From Ascarosepion bandense (lineage: Eukaryota > Mollusca > Cephalopoda > Sepiida > Sepiidae): DNA of 64,000 bases. Shown piece by piece: positions 1 through 10,488 of this stretch. The position numbers and the translations under genes were made by a program. Every line of letters begins with the position of its first letter. Position 1 is the stretch's first letter. The notes under the pieces are model-generated. The model was given only the letters and a program-made list of their open reading frames with translations. It was not told where the DNA came from and searched no databases. Where the stretch lies: assembly GCA_037127315.1 (NCBI GenBank), contig JBBBDQ010001921.1, positions 32,501-96,500 of the forward strand, read 5' to 3'.

Positions 1-202
1 GTATCGATATCAAATGTTTTTTTTTCATTGTAAACTGAATTTTGAAGGCTAAATAAGTCCTCTGAGTAAATGGTATCATGGCTGAGACTAAGAACTACAA
101 TTATACCCACTTAGAGCCAAACCCGAAGCAAAAACTGAAATAAAAGGGCTGAAAAAATACAGATATACAGGCAGATAAACAGATACACACACACAAACAT
201 CT

Positions 203-243
<41 letters not shown>

Positions 244-450
244 CAATTTTCTGCACTATTGTAAGAACTGCAACATTGAAACTTCTGAATATTGTTTCTT
301 ATGTCTTTGTCTATGAGTGTATCAAATTTGATTAAAATCGGACCACTCCTTCTATAACCTGATTTTTCGATTATCGATTTTCCATATTTATCGGATTACC
401 TCGACACAAAACCTAGCTAAGAACACTCACAGATGCTTATAGTACAACTG
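1..450 (+). repeat. D1 dispersed repeat, copy 1 (5' part outside window)
   Basis: This is the distal part of a dispersed repeat that recurs at least eight more times here. It is recognised by the run from ggtatcgatatcaaat through ctcctctaacc-type text to the line ending agtacaactgt. It holds an (AT)n tract at about 211-241 in the same internal place as other copies. It breaks off before the usual (AC)n tract and terminal ttataaataagtttagat. No coding capacity is visible. The class is unknown to me; it is probably a non-autonomous element. Confidence 0.75.
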
Positions 451-539
451 TATGAATATCTATATAATCAGCATATGCCCCCTCATCATCAGTACCTCAG
501 GAGGGAAAGCAAGAAAGGGGGGTATAATACAATGATGTG

Positions 540-1345
540 CCTTGTTCAATCCTTATAGTGAGGCATTCTGAGAGAATTAGAAGTCCGACCAGGATTCATT
601 ATTGGCAGCCACAATCTTAACAACATAAGATATTCCGATGACACAGTGCTGATAGCAGACAGACATAGAAGGGAGATGGCAAGAACTTGTACTGAAGGTA
701 GTGAATGAAAATGAGAAGAAAAGGCTAATTGCAGGAAGATAGAATGCATGAGGAACACGCAATTTACAAATTGGTGATACCAAAATCAAACAAGTACAAA
801 AATTTAAATAGCTGTGAAGAGTTCTAATACAGGATATAAAGCGTGATACTGAAATCCAAAGGCACAATGGGATAGCAATGTATTTCAAAACCTAAGCATA
901 GTATTAAGACAAAGAATAATTTTGTTAGAAACAAAGAAAAGACTACTAAACTGTTATGTAATAACTTCTTTTATATGACAGTGAATGCTGGACAATCTTC
1001 TCACAAATGAAGAAGAGACATGAATAAATAGAAATTTGGTTCTACAGAAGGATGCTGAGAATACAATACACTGAACATTTGAACAACAAGGATCTAGATA
1101 CAATAGAAATAAAAATAAATGTTATCATTAACATCAGGAAGAGATAGTTGTAATTTGTAGGTAACTTATGAGGAAAGAGTGCTTGAAAAATATGATACTC
1201 ACAGAACCAAAGGCAAGGTAAACAGAGTGAATCGATGGCAGATGAGATTTTAGGAGTGATTGTGAATAGACAAAGTTTATTGAGAGTCACAATGAACAGG
1301 ATGTTGCTAATGTCCTGAAGGATCATGGTACGTAGACAATAAGAA
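540..1345 (+). pseudogene. RTE-like LINE reverse transcriptase remnant
   Basis: Broken plus-strand coding remnant of a non-LTR retrotransposon. Near 628-660 it translates to IRYSDDTVLIAD, which matches the catalytic YxDD motif of reverse transcriptase with one changed residue. Further on, 946-1070 gives pieces such as NCYV, SECWTI and WFYRRMLRI, the same C-terminal landmarks as the better-kept copy at 3731-4220. Several frameshifts and stops separate the pieces. The end (catggtacgtag near 1325-1336) corresponds to the GHGT-stop terminus of the family. Clade assignment to RTE-like elements is from motif style only. Confidence 0.7.
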
Positions 1346-1440
1346 GAAGTACTCTTACACATAACAGTCTGAAGAGGCTTAAGTTTCTTTGTCATTATGA
1401 AGAAGATATTAATGAGAAAAATCAAGTTCTTTATACTGAA

Positions 1441-2190
1441 ACTAGCAGTATAGCCAGGCGTTGTTCGAATGTAATAAAAGCTTTAAAACTAATCCATGGT
1501 CCTGGAGCTCAGACTCAGCCTAAAGAATATTTGTGTGAAGTTTGGTGAGAATCGGATAAAAATTGTGGATTTGTATAAAGGACATACAGACAGATAAACA
1601 AACTGAAAGAAAAATGAAGATGTAAGTCAAATTTTGATTTCCTGGTATCGATATCAAACAAGTTTTTTCATTGTAAATTGAATTATGTAGGCTAAATAAG
1701 TCCTCTGAGTAAATGGTATTATGGCTGAGACTAAGAACTACAATTATATCTACTTAGAGCCAAACCCGAAGCAAAAACTAAAATAAAAGGGCTGAAAAAA
1801 ATACACACATACAGGCAGATAAATAGACACACACACAAACATCTTGCTTTCATATACATATATATTACTGGTTTTCTGCACTATTGTAAGAACTGCAACC
1901 ATGAAACTTCTGATTAGCGTTTCTTATGTCTTTGTCTATGAGTGTATAAAATTTGATTAAAATTGGACCACTCCTTCTATAACCCGATTTTTTCAATTAT
2001 CAATTTTTGATATTTATCGGGGGTACCTCAACACAAAACCTAGCTAAGAACACTCGCAGACTCTTATAGTACAACTGTGTTAATTTTCAAGAAAATCAGT
2101 TCAGCTGTTTCAGAGTCTATAGGTAACGGACACGCATACACACACACACACACACACACACAAAGTTCCATTTATAAATAATTTTAGATT
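1441..2190 (+). repeat. D1 dispersed repeat, copy 2 (full-length)
   Basis: Starts actagcagtatagcc and ends tccatttataaataa at about 2180. The 5' part carries an alternative block (1510-1600) shared with the copy at 56373. Both internal microsatellite positions are present: a short TA tract near 1850-1866 and (AC)n near 2135-2161. Non-coding. Confidence 0.8.
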
Positions 2191-2416
2191 TTCAGACCCT
2201 TTTTTAAATTTTATAGTTTTGCTTTCATTTTATTTTTGTCGTTTGTTTATACCTTGTAGTAATCATAAACGTAATAACACATCACTCAACAAGTCCCGGG
2301 CCTGACATATAGATGGCGCCATTAATAAAAAATCCATATAATTTTTAAAAAGTACTAGCCTTCAAATGGCACATGACAAAATTTGTGCCTAATCAGATTA
2401 TTAATTTATGAATTAC

Positions 2417-3010
2417 AGTTATTTAAGTGAAGCTACTGTTACAAATTTCAAAACAATAGAAAAATATGAATTTCATGTGTTGATAAAGCATTGCTTTCTG
2501 ATGTGGAAAATTACTGTTCAAGTGAAGCAATGGCTTGAGAAGTGTTATTTGAACTCTGCTCCATTGGAATCAATGCTTAAGAGGTGGTATACTGACTTTA
2601 AATGTGGTTGTACAGACACAAATGATGCTGAATGCTCAAGTTGCCCAGAATTAGCAGTTGTCCCAGAAAACACAAAAAAATTCACAGACTCGTTATGGCC
2701 AATTATAAATTGAATTTGCATGAGATAACAGAGGAGTTGAATATAAACATCAGGAAGCAAGGTATTCATCATTTTGCATGAACATTTGTCAATGAGAAAG
2801 CTGTGTTTAAAGTGGGTGCTGCATTTGCTCACAGTCAATAAAAAAAACAACATGTCGATGATTCAGAGCGTTGTTTGCAACTGTTTTAATGCAACAAGAA
2901 GTAAATATGTGACAATGGATAAAACAGGAATCCACCACGTCATTTCAGAGTCAAATTGGCAGTCAGCTGAGTGAACAGCAGCAGGAGAAAGGCGTCCAAA
3001 ATGACCAAAG
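2417..3010 (+). pseudogene. mariner transposase remnant
   Basis: Degenerate mariner-family DNA transposase. Plus-strand text beginning near 2417 translates to pieces like EKYEFHVLIKHCFLM, the N-terminal DNA-binding domain of mariner transposases, followed by KQWLEKCY and a linker with PENTKKF. After frameshifts, HEHLSMRKLC and WVLHLLTV follow. At 2911-2960 comes VTMDKTGIHH, where the first catalytic Asp of the DD34D triad sits (usual context TMDETWIHH). Homology fades just after 3000, before the other two catalytic acids. I saw no terminal inverted repeats. It is a dead 3'-truncated copy. Assignment to mariner is firm; the subfamily is not decided. Confidence 0.85.
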
Positions 3011-3174
3011 TAATATACCATGCTTTATTTTGCCAAATAAAATTAAATATGTCAATATATTCCCTGATAATTGAACATTTGAAATCTTGAATAATGCCGC
3101 TGATGTTTCTTGAGAATTGCTTTTAGAAATGATGATATAAGTCAACATGATCTAATCTATATTTTTGTTAGTTA

Positions 3175-3728
3175 CCATTAGAAATTGCTAGAATGCAGGG
3201 GATACAATTGACTGAACATGTGAGCAACGATGTTTTGAAGAGTATTGAGAGACGGCAAAATCTTATTGAAAACAAAGAAAAGAGTACTGAATTGTTACAT
3301 GATTTAGCAGCAAATGCTGGATGATCTCCCCAAAAATGAAGGAGAGACTTGAAACAACCAAAATGTTGTTCTACAGAAGGATACTGAGGATACCATTGAC
3401 CAAGCATGTGAGCAACAATGAGGTTTTGAAAAGGATGAAAATGAGAAAGAAGTTAATACTTGACATCAGGAATAGACAGCTGAAGCTTCTGGGATAGTTA
3501 ATGAGGAAGGATGGCTTGGAGAATCTGATACTCCCAAGTCAGATAAAGAGAAAGAGAGACAGGGGAAAGCAACTCATGATATACTTGATGGGCTTGAGCA
3601 AATAGATAGTAGAGTGGGACTTCGAAGTGGTAACAGGAGAAAGCTTGTTAAAAGCTACAAGGAATAGAGTGATTTGGATGACCATAATTGCCTTCAAACT
3701 GAAGGGGCATGGCACATAGAAGAAGAAG
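3175..3728 (+). pseudogene. RTE-like LINE 3' end, plus copy
   Basis: C-terminal coding remnant plus 3' end of the same RTE-like family. After frame changes it reads KMKERLETTK, FYRRILRI, KHVSNNEVL and LEN near 3335-3520, and closes with ggcatggcacatagaagaag at 3706-3728, the family terminus. A segment equivalent to the LTEHVSND motif also occurs out of order at 3205-3245, so the 5' side is rearranged. It meets the minus copy at 3731 tail to tail. Confidence 0.7.
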
Positions 3729-3730
3729 TA

Positions 3731-4220
3731 TGATTCTTCTTCTTCTATGTGCCATGTCCCTTCAGGACGTAGGCGATCATGGCTTTCCACGTTTCCGTAT
3801 CCCTGGTAGCTCTGAGCACGCTTTCTCCTGTTACACCGTGCAATCCTCGTTCCGTCATCCACCTGATTAGGTCCTTCAAATATGTTATCTGTTGCTTTCC
3901 CCTGTCTCTTTTTCCCTCTATCTGGCTTGTTAGTATCAGAATCTCCAAGCCCTCCTTTCTCATTGTGTGTCCCAGGAACTTCAGCTGTCTCTTCCTGGTG
4001 CTCAGTATTAATTTCCTTTTTGTTTCCATCATTTCCAAGACCTCATCATTGTTCACATGCTCGATCCATGATATCCGCAGCATCCTTCTGTAGAACCATA
4101 TTTCAGTTGCTTCAAGTTTTTCCTTCATCTTTGATGATATTGTCCAGCATTTACTGCCATGTTGAAGGACGGACAGCACGTAGCAATCCAGTCCTATAAA
4201 TAGTCTTAAATTTATTAATA
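3731..4220 (-). pseudogene. RTE-like LINE C-terminal reverse transcriptase remnant
   Basis: Best-preserved RTE-like terminus here: a 160-residue open frame (complement of 3745-4227), the last ~150 residues of which match the C-terminus of endonuclease/reverse-transcriptase polyproteins. Landmarks are LDCYVLSVLQHGSKCWTIS, FYRRMLRISWIEHV, RKRQLKFLGH, GKRDRGKQ and a terminal KGHGT. The catalytic YADD region is absent, so it is 5'-truncated and cannot be active. Upstream at 4221 the text becomes unrelated. Confidence 0.8.
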
Positions 4221-4285
4221 TGTTCACAGCTATGGTGAATTTCCTTAGAGAAAGTTTTCTATATTTTTACAAGAGTTACCATGAG

Positions 4286-4562
4286 AAATGTGCTTTATGT
4301 GGCAGTAGAACGACAAATCAGGGAGCCAGATTCGAATTCCAGTTGAGTTCCTTGCATTCAGTTACACACAAATGCCCTTGGGAAAAGTATTAATCTGCTT
4401 CTTCCCTCCAGTTATCGGTTAAATAATAGGACAGATTGGTTTCTATAGACTTGGCTGGCAACCAGTCCACTGTAGAAAGTAATGGCATGCTACTGCTGGG
4501 TAATCTTCTGCCCAGGAAGTCATGTCTTTTTCGAGCCATGTATCATGTAAGGCACTTAAATG
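4286..4562 (+). repeat. tRNA-derived SINE (family T)
   Basis: The head reads gtggcagtagaacgac and then cagattcgaattccag. The latter is a good Pol III B-box-like match (GGTTCGAATCC type). The body carries ggttctatagacttggctgg and ends with ggcacttaaatgactgactg. The same head and body occur at 40262 and 44472. It is followed by additional body copies joined by hairpins (see 4616 and 4932). Confidence 0.75.
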
Positions 4563-4615
4563 ACTGACTGAATATAATAGTTGAAAACACAATTAAAACA
4601 TCTACTGGGCATAAA

Positions 4616-4670
4616 GTGGGAGATCAGTTTTCTTTTGTTATGAAGTAATAAACTGAACCCCCACTAATTA
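4616..4670. repeat. Hairpin linker between SINE bodies
   Basis: Inverted repeat of the type agtgggggatcagttt / aaactgatcccccact with a ~20-base loop. This copy has two mismatches (gggagatc, ctgaaccccc). It joins SINE body 1 to body 2. Other copies are at 4932, 10046, 40615 and 44826. Confidence 0.75.
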
Positions 4671-4689
4671 TACTTAATATAATACTGTA

Positions 4690-5207
4690 ATATAATCTAT
4701 CTCTTTTCCCTCCAGCTATGAGTTAAATGGCAGGACAGACTGGGTTCTATAGCCTTGGCTGGCAATCAGTCTACCGCAGAAAGCAATGGCAACCTGCTGT
4801 GGGATAATCTTCTGCTCAGTCAGTCATGTCTCTTTCGAGACATGATCATCAAAAGCGTGTATCACGTAAGGCACTTAAATGATTGACTGAATATTATAGT
4901 TGGAAACATATTTAAAATTTGTACTGGACATAAAGTGGGGGAACGGTTTTCTATTGTTATGAAGTAATAAACTGATCCCCCACTAATTATACTTAATATA
5001 ATAACGTAATATAATCTATCTCTTCTCCCTCCAGCTATGAGTTAAATGGCAAGACAGATTGGGTTCTATAGCCTTGGTTGGCAACCAGTCTACCACAGAA
5101 AGTAATAGCTACCTACTGTGGGATAATCATCTGCCCAGTCAGTCATGTCTCTTTTGAGACATAATTGCCCAAAGTGTGTCTTACATATGGCATTTAACTG
5201 ACTGACC
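4690..5207 (+). repeat. Headless family T SINE bodies 2 and 3 with second hairpin
   Basis: Two further copies of the family T body (4690-4892 and 5010-5207) without the tRNA head, separated by another hairpin at 4932-4985. Each contains ggttctatagccttgg and ends ggcacttaa(a)tgactgactg or a close variant. The trimer body-hairpin-body-hairpin-body is longer than the dimers at 40262 and 44472. Confidence 0.7.
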
Positions 5208-5534
5208 ATTAGAAATAACTATATAGTAATACTTAATCATAACTTGCTATCTAGGACTACTAATGCTAGTAAATTGAATTTATTAGTACATTTATTGCTA
5301 CCTTGGTTATTTTAATTGTTATATAAATTAATCTATGGTTTTGTCAAAGTTATGATTAGACATTGCTGACAATGGCAACTTATTTTGCTAAATGATATAA
5401 AATTTATTAAACTATACAGAAGAATGCCATTGTGTGTCTTTGACATATTTTGTTTTCTGTATGAAGCACCGTTGTGCTGAAGTCTCTTTTTCAGCTAAGA
5501 AAATCACCTTGAAATCAAGGTAAAAACTAACTTA
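5208..5534. other. Unassigned AT-rich stretch
   Basis: No coding, RNA or repeat feature recognised. Confidence 0.5.
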
Positions 5535-5886
5535 TTGGAGTAGATAGACTAAACTATTGCCCGGTTCACACTCCACCCACGTCTATTGAACAGGTGAAGA
5601 GGCTCATCCCTTGTTTCCTGTTTAGGATGCGGTTTCCAGTTTTCTCTTTTCCAATCTTTTCACTCATTCCTTTTCTGTATTTTTTTCAATTGGAGTAGAT
5701 AGACTAAACTATCGCCCGGTTCACACTCCACCCACATCTATTGAACAGGTGAAGAGGCTCATCCCTTGTTTCCTGTTTAGGATGTGGTTTCCAGTTTTCT
5801 CTTTTCCAATCTTTTCACTCTTACGTAGACCCCTGCACATCAGTGGCGTTACTGCCTTGCTTGGGGTGATATGATTAAAAAAAAAA
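5535..5886 (+). repeat. Modular SINE (M) with two 5' modules and LINE-like tail
   Basis: Two head-to-tail copies of a ~155-bp module (marker aggatg(c/t)ggtttccag at 5624 and 5779). They are followed by a ~65-bp tail (cctgcacatcagtggcg ... cttgcttggggtgat) and an A tract. Each module contains cggttcacactccaccc, which is B-box-like. The tail equals the 3' end of the Jockey-like LINE family, so the element probably borrows that LINE's machinery (inference). Other copies have one, two or three modules. Confidence 0.7.
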
Positions 5887-6038
5887 AATAACGCTCTGAA
5901 GGTTCATTGGCCTTATATGTTTATTTGAACTTAAATAGGATCAAAGGATGTATCCTTGACACAATATACAAAAGGTCTCACAATACATAAAGCATTGTGT
6001 GCCAAGAAACATTAAAAGAACATTGCAATTTTTCTGGT

Positions 6039-6704
6039 ACTAGCAGTATAGCCTGGCATTGCTCGGGTGTAATGAAAGCTTTAAAACTAATCCATGGTCC
6101 TGAAGCTCAGACACATTTGATGTTGGCACGAAAAACTAAAAAGCAATAGTTGTTTCCAGTTAAAGCGAAACCGTAGACTGAAAGAAAAATGAATGGATGT
6201 AAGTCAAATTTTGATTTCCTGGTATCGATATCAAATAAGTTTTTTTCATCGTAAACTGAATTTTGAAGGCTAAATAAATCCTCTGAGTAAATGGTATCAT
6301 GACTGAGACTAAGAACTATATTATACCTATTTAGAGCCAAAACCGAAGCAAAAACTAAAATAAAAGGGCTGAAAAAATACAGACATACAGGCAGATAAAC
6401 ACACGCACAAACATCTTGCCTTTTATATATATCTATATATATTATAGATGTTCTGCACTATTGTAAGAACTGCAACCTTGAAACTTCTCAATATCGTTTC
6501 TTATGTCTTTGTCTATGAGTGTATCAAAGTTGATTAAAATCGGACCACTCCTTCTATAACCCGATTTTTTTGATTATCCATTTTCGATATTTATTGGGGG
6601 TACCTTGACACAAAACCTAGCTAAGAACACTCACAGACGCTTATAGTACAACTGTGTAAATTTTCAAGAAAATCGGTTCAGTTGTTTTGGAGTCTATAGG
6701 TAAC

Positions 6705-6743
<39 letters not shown>

Positions 6744-6770
6744 AAGTTCCATTTATAAATAAGTTTAGAT
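6039..6770 (+). repeat. D1 dispersed repeat, copy 3 (full-length)
   Basis: Complete copy from actagcagtatagcc to tataaataagtttagat, about 730 bp, with internal TA tract near 6420-6445 and (AC)n near 6709-6739. The reference copy for comparing the others. Confidence 0.85.
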
Positions 6771-6892
6771 AGATATTTGCTGAACTAACTCCCAAAGGAT
6801 GGCTTCTCAATCACCACAGTCTTAACCTGTTCTAAACTAGGATTACCTGTTATCTTCCCCACTTATCCCCATAAACTGAGCCTCTTTAACTC

Positions 6893-7600
6893 TCTTTTTT
6901 TGTTCTTATAATCGTATCGCTTCTAGCAAGTCATTATACTGCCACTGTTGTGCAGGGGGTTATATAGAAGGAAAGTTATGAGAAGGAGTGAAGGAATACA
7001 GGGGGTGTCAGGAAGCAGGTAGGAGAGGGATGAGAATACTGCAGAAATGAGATGAGATCATGAGAGAGAGGATGCAAGTTAGTGAGATAGGAGATGACTA
7101 TTGACTTTACATTTAAATTTTTGGAGATCATTGCTGTCGAGGAAGCAAGTAAATGGAAGGGAATTTCACAGGAGGGAAGTGTGAGAAAAGAAGCAGCTGG
7201 AGTAGAATTTGCATTTACATTTTATTGATTTCACAGTCAATGGTTGGGACCTAGTTGCTAATCTTGTCGCTTGAGTAAATTCATATATAAGTGGCACCAG
7301 TGAGCTAAGTTCATCAGAGCAGAAGCCGTGAAAGTATTTGTAGAAGAGACACATGGAAACCACATTTCGCCGGTGAGAATGTGACTGTATCTGAGCTGCC
7401 AAGTTGGGATTGATCACATTGCAGATTCTCCACTGAATTTTGTCAAGGATCCTGAGGTGGATAGCAGGAGCACCCGACCAGATATGGCAGAAGTATTCAA
7501 TGCACGGGCAGATGGTAGATTTTTATATGTGCAGGATTGTTTCAGATGGGAAAAACTTCCTGGCCCTTCACAGAGAACTGACACCTTGAGGTTTTGTACA
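6893..7600 (-). pseudogene. Jockey/CR1-like LINE 3' end
   Basis: 5'-truncated non-LTR retrotransposon read on the minus strand. Coding text near 7166-7450 gives LAAQIQSHSHRRNV, FYKYFHGFCSDELSSL and TRLATRSQPLTVK. These are the post-catalytic C-terminal landmarks shared with copies at 10489, 39351 and 41207. Upstream at 7450-7560 the IYKST/CIEYFCHIWSG region is present in broken form. The family tail (ctgttgtgcagggggttat, then tcgcttctagcaag) and a T run close it at 6893. No YADD motif. Confidence 0.75.
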
Positions 7601-7619
7601 GGTTGAACAGAATTGTAAA

Positions 7620-7918
7620 AAAAGTAAAATATAAAAGTTATTAATATTCTATTATCTATATAGTTGTAATAAAATATTCAAAATGACCTGTTTCATTAGT
7701 GTGTGTGGTCAGAGAATGTCATCATAAAAATGGTACAATTTAATTAAAATATTAACATAAATTACCCTAGCCTACAGATGAGCAAAAACCCAGGGTACAG
7801 TTAGTGGGTGTGGTCAGAGAATATCATCATAAAAATGATACAAGTTAATTAAAATATTAAGATAAATTGCCATAGTCTATAAATTAACAAAAACCCAGGG
7901 TACAGTTGAGTACTTAAT
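7620..7918. repeat. 105-bp direct duplication
   Basis: The block gtggtcagagaatgtcatc ... aacccagggtacagtt occurs twice, starting at 7705 and 7810, offset 105 bp and about 90% alike. The rest is AT-rich with no recognised feature. Confidence 0.7.
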
Positions 7919-8644
7919 CTAATCTAAACTTATTTATAAATGGAACTTTGTCTGTGTGTGTATGTGTGTGTGTGTATATTTGTTACCTATAGACTCCGAA
8001 ATGGCTGAACCAATTTTCTTGAAAATTTACACAGTTGTACTATAAGCGTCTGCCAGTGTTCTTAGCTAGGTTTTGTGTCGAGGTACCCCCGATAAATATC
8101 AAAAATCAATAATCGAAAAAATTGGGTTATAGAAGGAGTAGTCTGATTTTAATAAAAATTGATACCCTCATAGAAAAAGACATAAGAAACGATATTCAAA
8201 AGTTTCAAGGATGCAGTTCTTACAATAGTGCGGAAAATCGATAATATATATATCTACAAAAGGCAAGATGTTTGTGTGTGTCTGTTTATCTGCCTGTATT
8301 TCTGTATATTTTCAGCCCTTTTATTTTAGTTTTTTCTTTGGGTTTGGCTCTAAGTATGTATAATTGTAGTTCTTAGTCTCTGCCATGATACCATTTACTC
8401 AGAGGATTTATTTAGCCTTCAAAACTCAGTTTATGACAAAAAAACTTATTTGATATCGATACCAGGAAATCAAAATTTGACTTACATCCATTCATTTTTC
8501 TTTCAGTCTACAGTTTCGCTTTAACTGGAAACAACTATTGCTTTTTAGTCTTTCGTGCCAGTGTCCAAAGAGTCTGACTGCCAGGACCATGGATTAGTTT
8601 TGAAGCTTTCATTACACCCAAGCAACGCCGGGCTATACTGCTAG

Positions 8645-8645
<1 letters not shown>
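7919..8645 (-). repeat. D1 dispersed repeat, copy 4 (full-length)
   Basis: Minus-oriented full copy, from atctaaacttatttataa to ggctatactgctagt. The (AC)n position is a short interrupted (GT)n tract at 7953-7975. A large (TA)n tract at 8641-8701 follows its end directly. Confidence 0.85.

Positions 8646-8701
<56 letters not shown>
8641..8701. repeat. (TA)n microsatellite
   Basis: About 30 TA dinucleotides abutting D1 copy 4. Confidence 0.95.
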
Positions 8702-8703
<2 letters not shown>

Positions 8704-8757
8704 TAGGTGCGATTGGTAAATTGACGCAATTATTTTATTATTTCAAATATTATTTAG

Positions 8758-8837
8758 GCTGAATCTGAGCTCCAGGACCATGGATTAGTTTTGAAGCTTT
8801 CATTACACCCAAGCAACGCCGGGCTATACTGCTAGTT
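8758..8837 (-). repeat. D1 5'-end fragment
   Basis: Only the last ~80 bp (ctccaggaccatggattag to tactgctagt), near-identical to the end of copy 4 only 110 bp away. Confidence 0.8.
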
Positions 8838-9067
8838 AATTTATAATTTAATTATTTGTAATTTTATTCTCCATATTTTATGCACAACATAATCACAATT
8901 AAAATATTTGCCCCTGAGTATAAAAATAAACTAAAAATGTTAGAAATTTAAAGGAAGCAATGGAAGGTTAGGTTACATTTTTTTCTTGGGGTAGGGGGAC
9001 TGAGTGGATTTAAACGAGGACACTAAGTGCAAATTAGTTTGATTCAACTGAGGGATTTGTTTGTACC

Positions 9068-9180
9068 TTCAATGAAACTGGATATTTGTGCATAAAAGAT
9101 GACTGTCAACTGGAGAGGGGGGAAGGGATAAAGAAAAAGTAAGAAGAAAAGATGGGTAGGAGAGAAAGTAGGAGGGAGAG
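9068..9180. repeat. GA-rich dispersed repeat (G), copy 1
   Basis: Begins gaaactggatatttgtgc and runs into ggataaagaaaaagtaagaag and further purine-rich text. The same text at 11457-11526 is interrupted by a LINE fragment. Confidence 0.65.
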
Positions 9181-9187
9181 TCATAAC

Positions 9188-9366
9188 TTCTTTTTCTATG
9201 TGCCCTGTCCTTTCAGGACATAGGTGATCATGGCTTTCCACATAACCCTATCCCTGGTGGCTCTTAGCACGTCTTCTCCTGTTACACCATGCAACCCTCG
9301 TTCCATCACCCATTTGATTAGGTCCTTCAGATATGTTATCTGCTGCTTTTCCGTGTCTCTTTTTTT
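9188..9366 (-). pseudogene. RTE-like LINE 3'-terminal fragment
   Basis: Minus-strand terminus of the RTE-like family (tgtgccctgtcctttcagg corresponds to the KGHGT end). It covers only the last ~180 bp. At 9367 it joins directly to cttcgggtaaaatgattaaa, which looks like a plus-oriented Jockey-like LINE tail, so two LINE tails are fused. Confidence 0.65.
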
Positions 9367-9452
9367 TGCTTCGGGTAAAATGATTAAAAAAAATATTGTA
9401 GTATTTAATACTTTAATGTATGTTTAAAAATTTTAATATTTCTATATATTAC

Positions 9453-10020
9453 TTCTTCTTCTTCTTCTCCTTCTTCTATATGCCCTGTTCTTTCAGGACA
9501 TAGGTGATCATGGCTTTCCATGTCTCTCTATCCCTGGTGAATCTTAGCATGCTTTCTCGTGTTACACAACACAACCCTTGTTCTGTCATCCAACTGATCA
9601 GGTCCTTCAAATATGTTATCCGTTGCTTTCCTCTGTCTCTTTTTTCCTCTATCTAACCTGTTAGTATCAGGTTCTCCAAGCCCTCCTTCCTCATTGCATG
9701 TCCCAGGAACTTTAGCTGTCTCTTCCTAATGCTCAGTATTAATTTCCTTTTCATTTCCATCATTTTGAAAACATCATCATTGCTCACATGCTTGATCCAT
9801 GATATTTGCAGCAGCCTTCTGTAGAACCACATTTCAGTTGCTTCAAGTTTTTCCTTCATCTTTGATGATATCGTCCAGCATTCACTGCCATATTGAAGAA
9901 CTGACATCACATAGCAATCCAGTACACTCTTCTTTGTTTTGTGCAAAATTGTCCTGTTTCTTAATACTTTACTCAACTTCTGGAATGCATCCTTGTGCTT
10001 TTGGATCTCAGGAATATAAA
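9453..10020 (-). pseudogene. RTE-like LINE C-terminal remnant
   Basis: Minus-strand remnant with a 130-residue open frame (complement of 9653-10045). Landmarks are KKSVLDCYVMSVLQYGSEC, EATEMWFYRR, IKHVSNDDVF and RKRQLKFLGHAMRKEGLEN. The C-terminal ~65 codons (9480-9655) continue with frame damage to the family terminus. A (CTT)n run marks the tail at 9453-9478. 5'-truncated; no catalytic motif. Confidence 0.75.
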
Positions 10021-10045
10021 TGTATAGAAACTGCTGTAACCACAA

Positions 10046-10102
10046 AGTGAGGGATCAGTTTATATATTGTTTGTAATATAGAACTGATCCCCCACTTTAT
10101 AT
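10046..10102. repeat. Hairpin linker, isolated copy
   Basis: aagtgagggatcagttt / aactgatcccccacttt inverted repeat as in the SINE family T linkers. Here it sits between two RTE-like LINE fragments, not between SINE bodies. Confidence 0.7.
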
Positions 10103-10107
10103 CTAGT

Positions 10108-10252
10108 ATGCTTCTTTAGAACCACATTTCAGTTGCTTCAAGTTTTTCCTTCCTCTTTGATGATATTGTTCAGTATTAACTGCTATATTGAAGAACTGAC
10201 ATTACACAGCAATCCAGCACTCTCTTCTTTGTTTCTAGCAAAATTGTCCTAT
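10108..10252 (-). pseudogene. RTE-like LINE short fragment
   Basis: Minus-strand fragment matching the SECWTIS...FYRR region and upstream text of the copy at 9453 (agaaccacatttcagttgc; ttgaagaactgacat). Short and broken. Confidence 0.6.
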
Positions 10253-10488
10253 GCAGACTTAAGGAATTTAGAAGAGAGGAAAAAGAAATGGGTGAAAGAG
10301 AGAAATATATAAAGAAAGAAAGAGAGAGAAGCATAATAAAAGGAAGGAAGAGATATATAGAGAGAGAAACAAAGAGGAATAAAAGAAAAAGACAAAAAGA
10401 AAGAGGAAGGGAAGAAGAAACAAAAGGAAAACAAAAATGAGTGTAAGAAAGAGAGGGAAAAAGACAGGTAAGAAAAGAAGGAAGGAGA
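10253..10488. repeat. GA-rich dispersed repeat (G), copy 2
   Basis: Purine-rich block from gcagacttaaggaattt to gacaggtaagaaaagaagg. It aligns over ~240 bp with 12231-12462. Minus-strand open frames here are low-complexity F/S/L/Y text and not genes. Confidence 0.7.
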
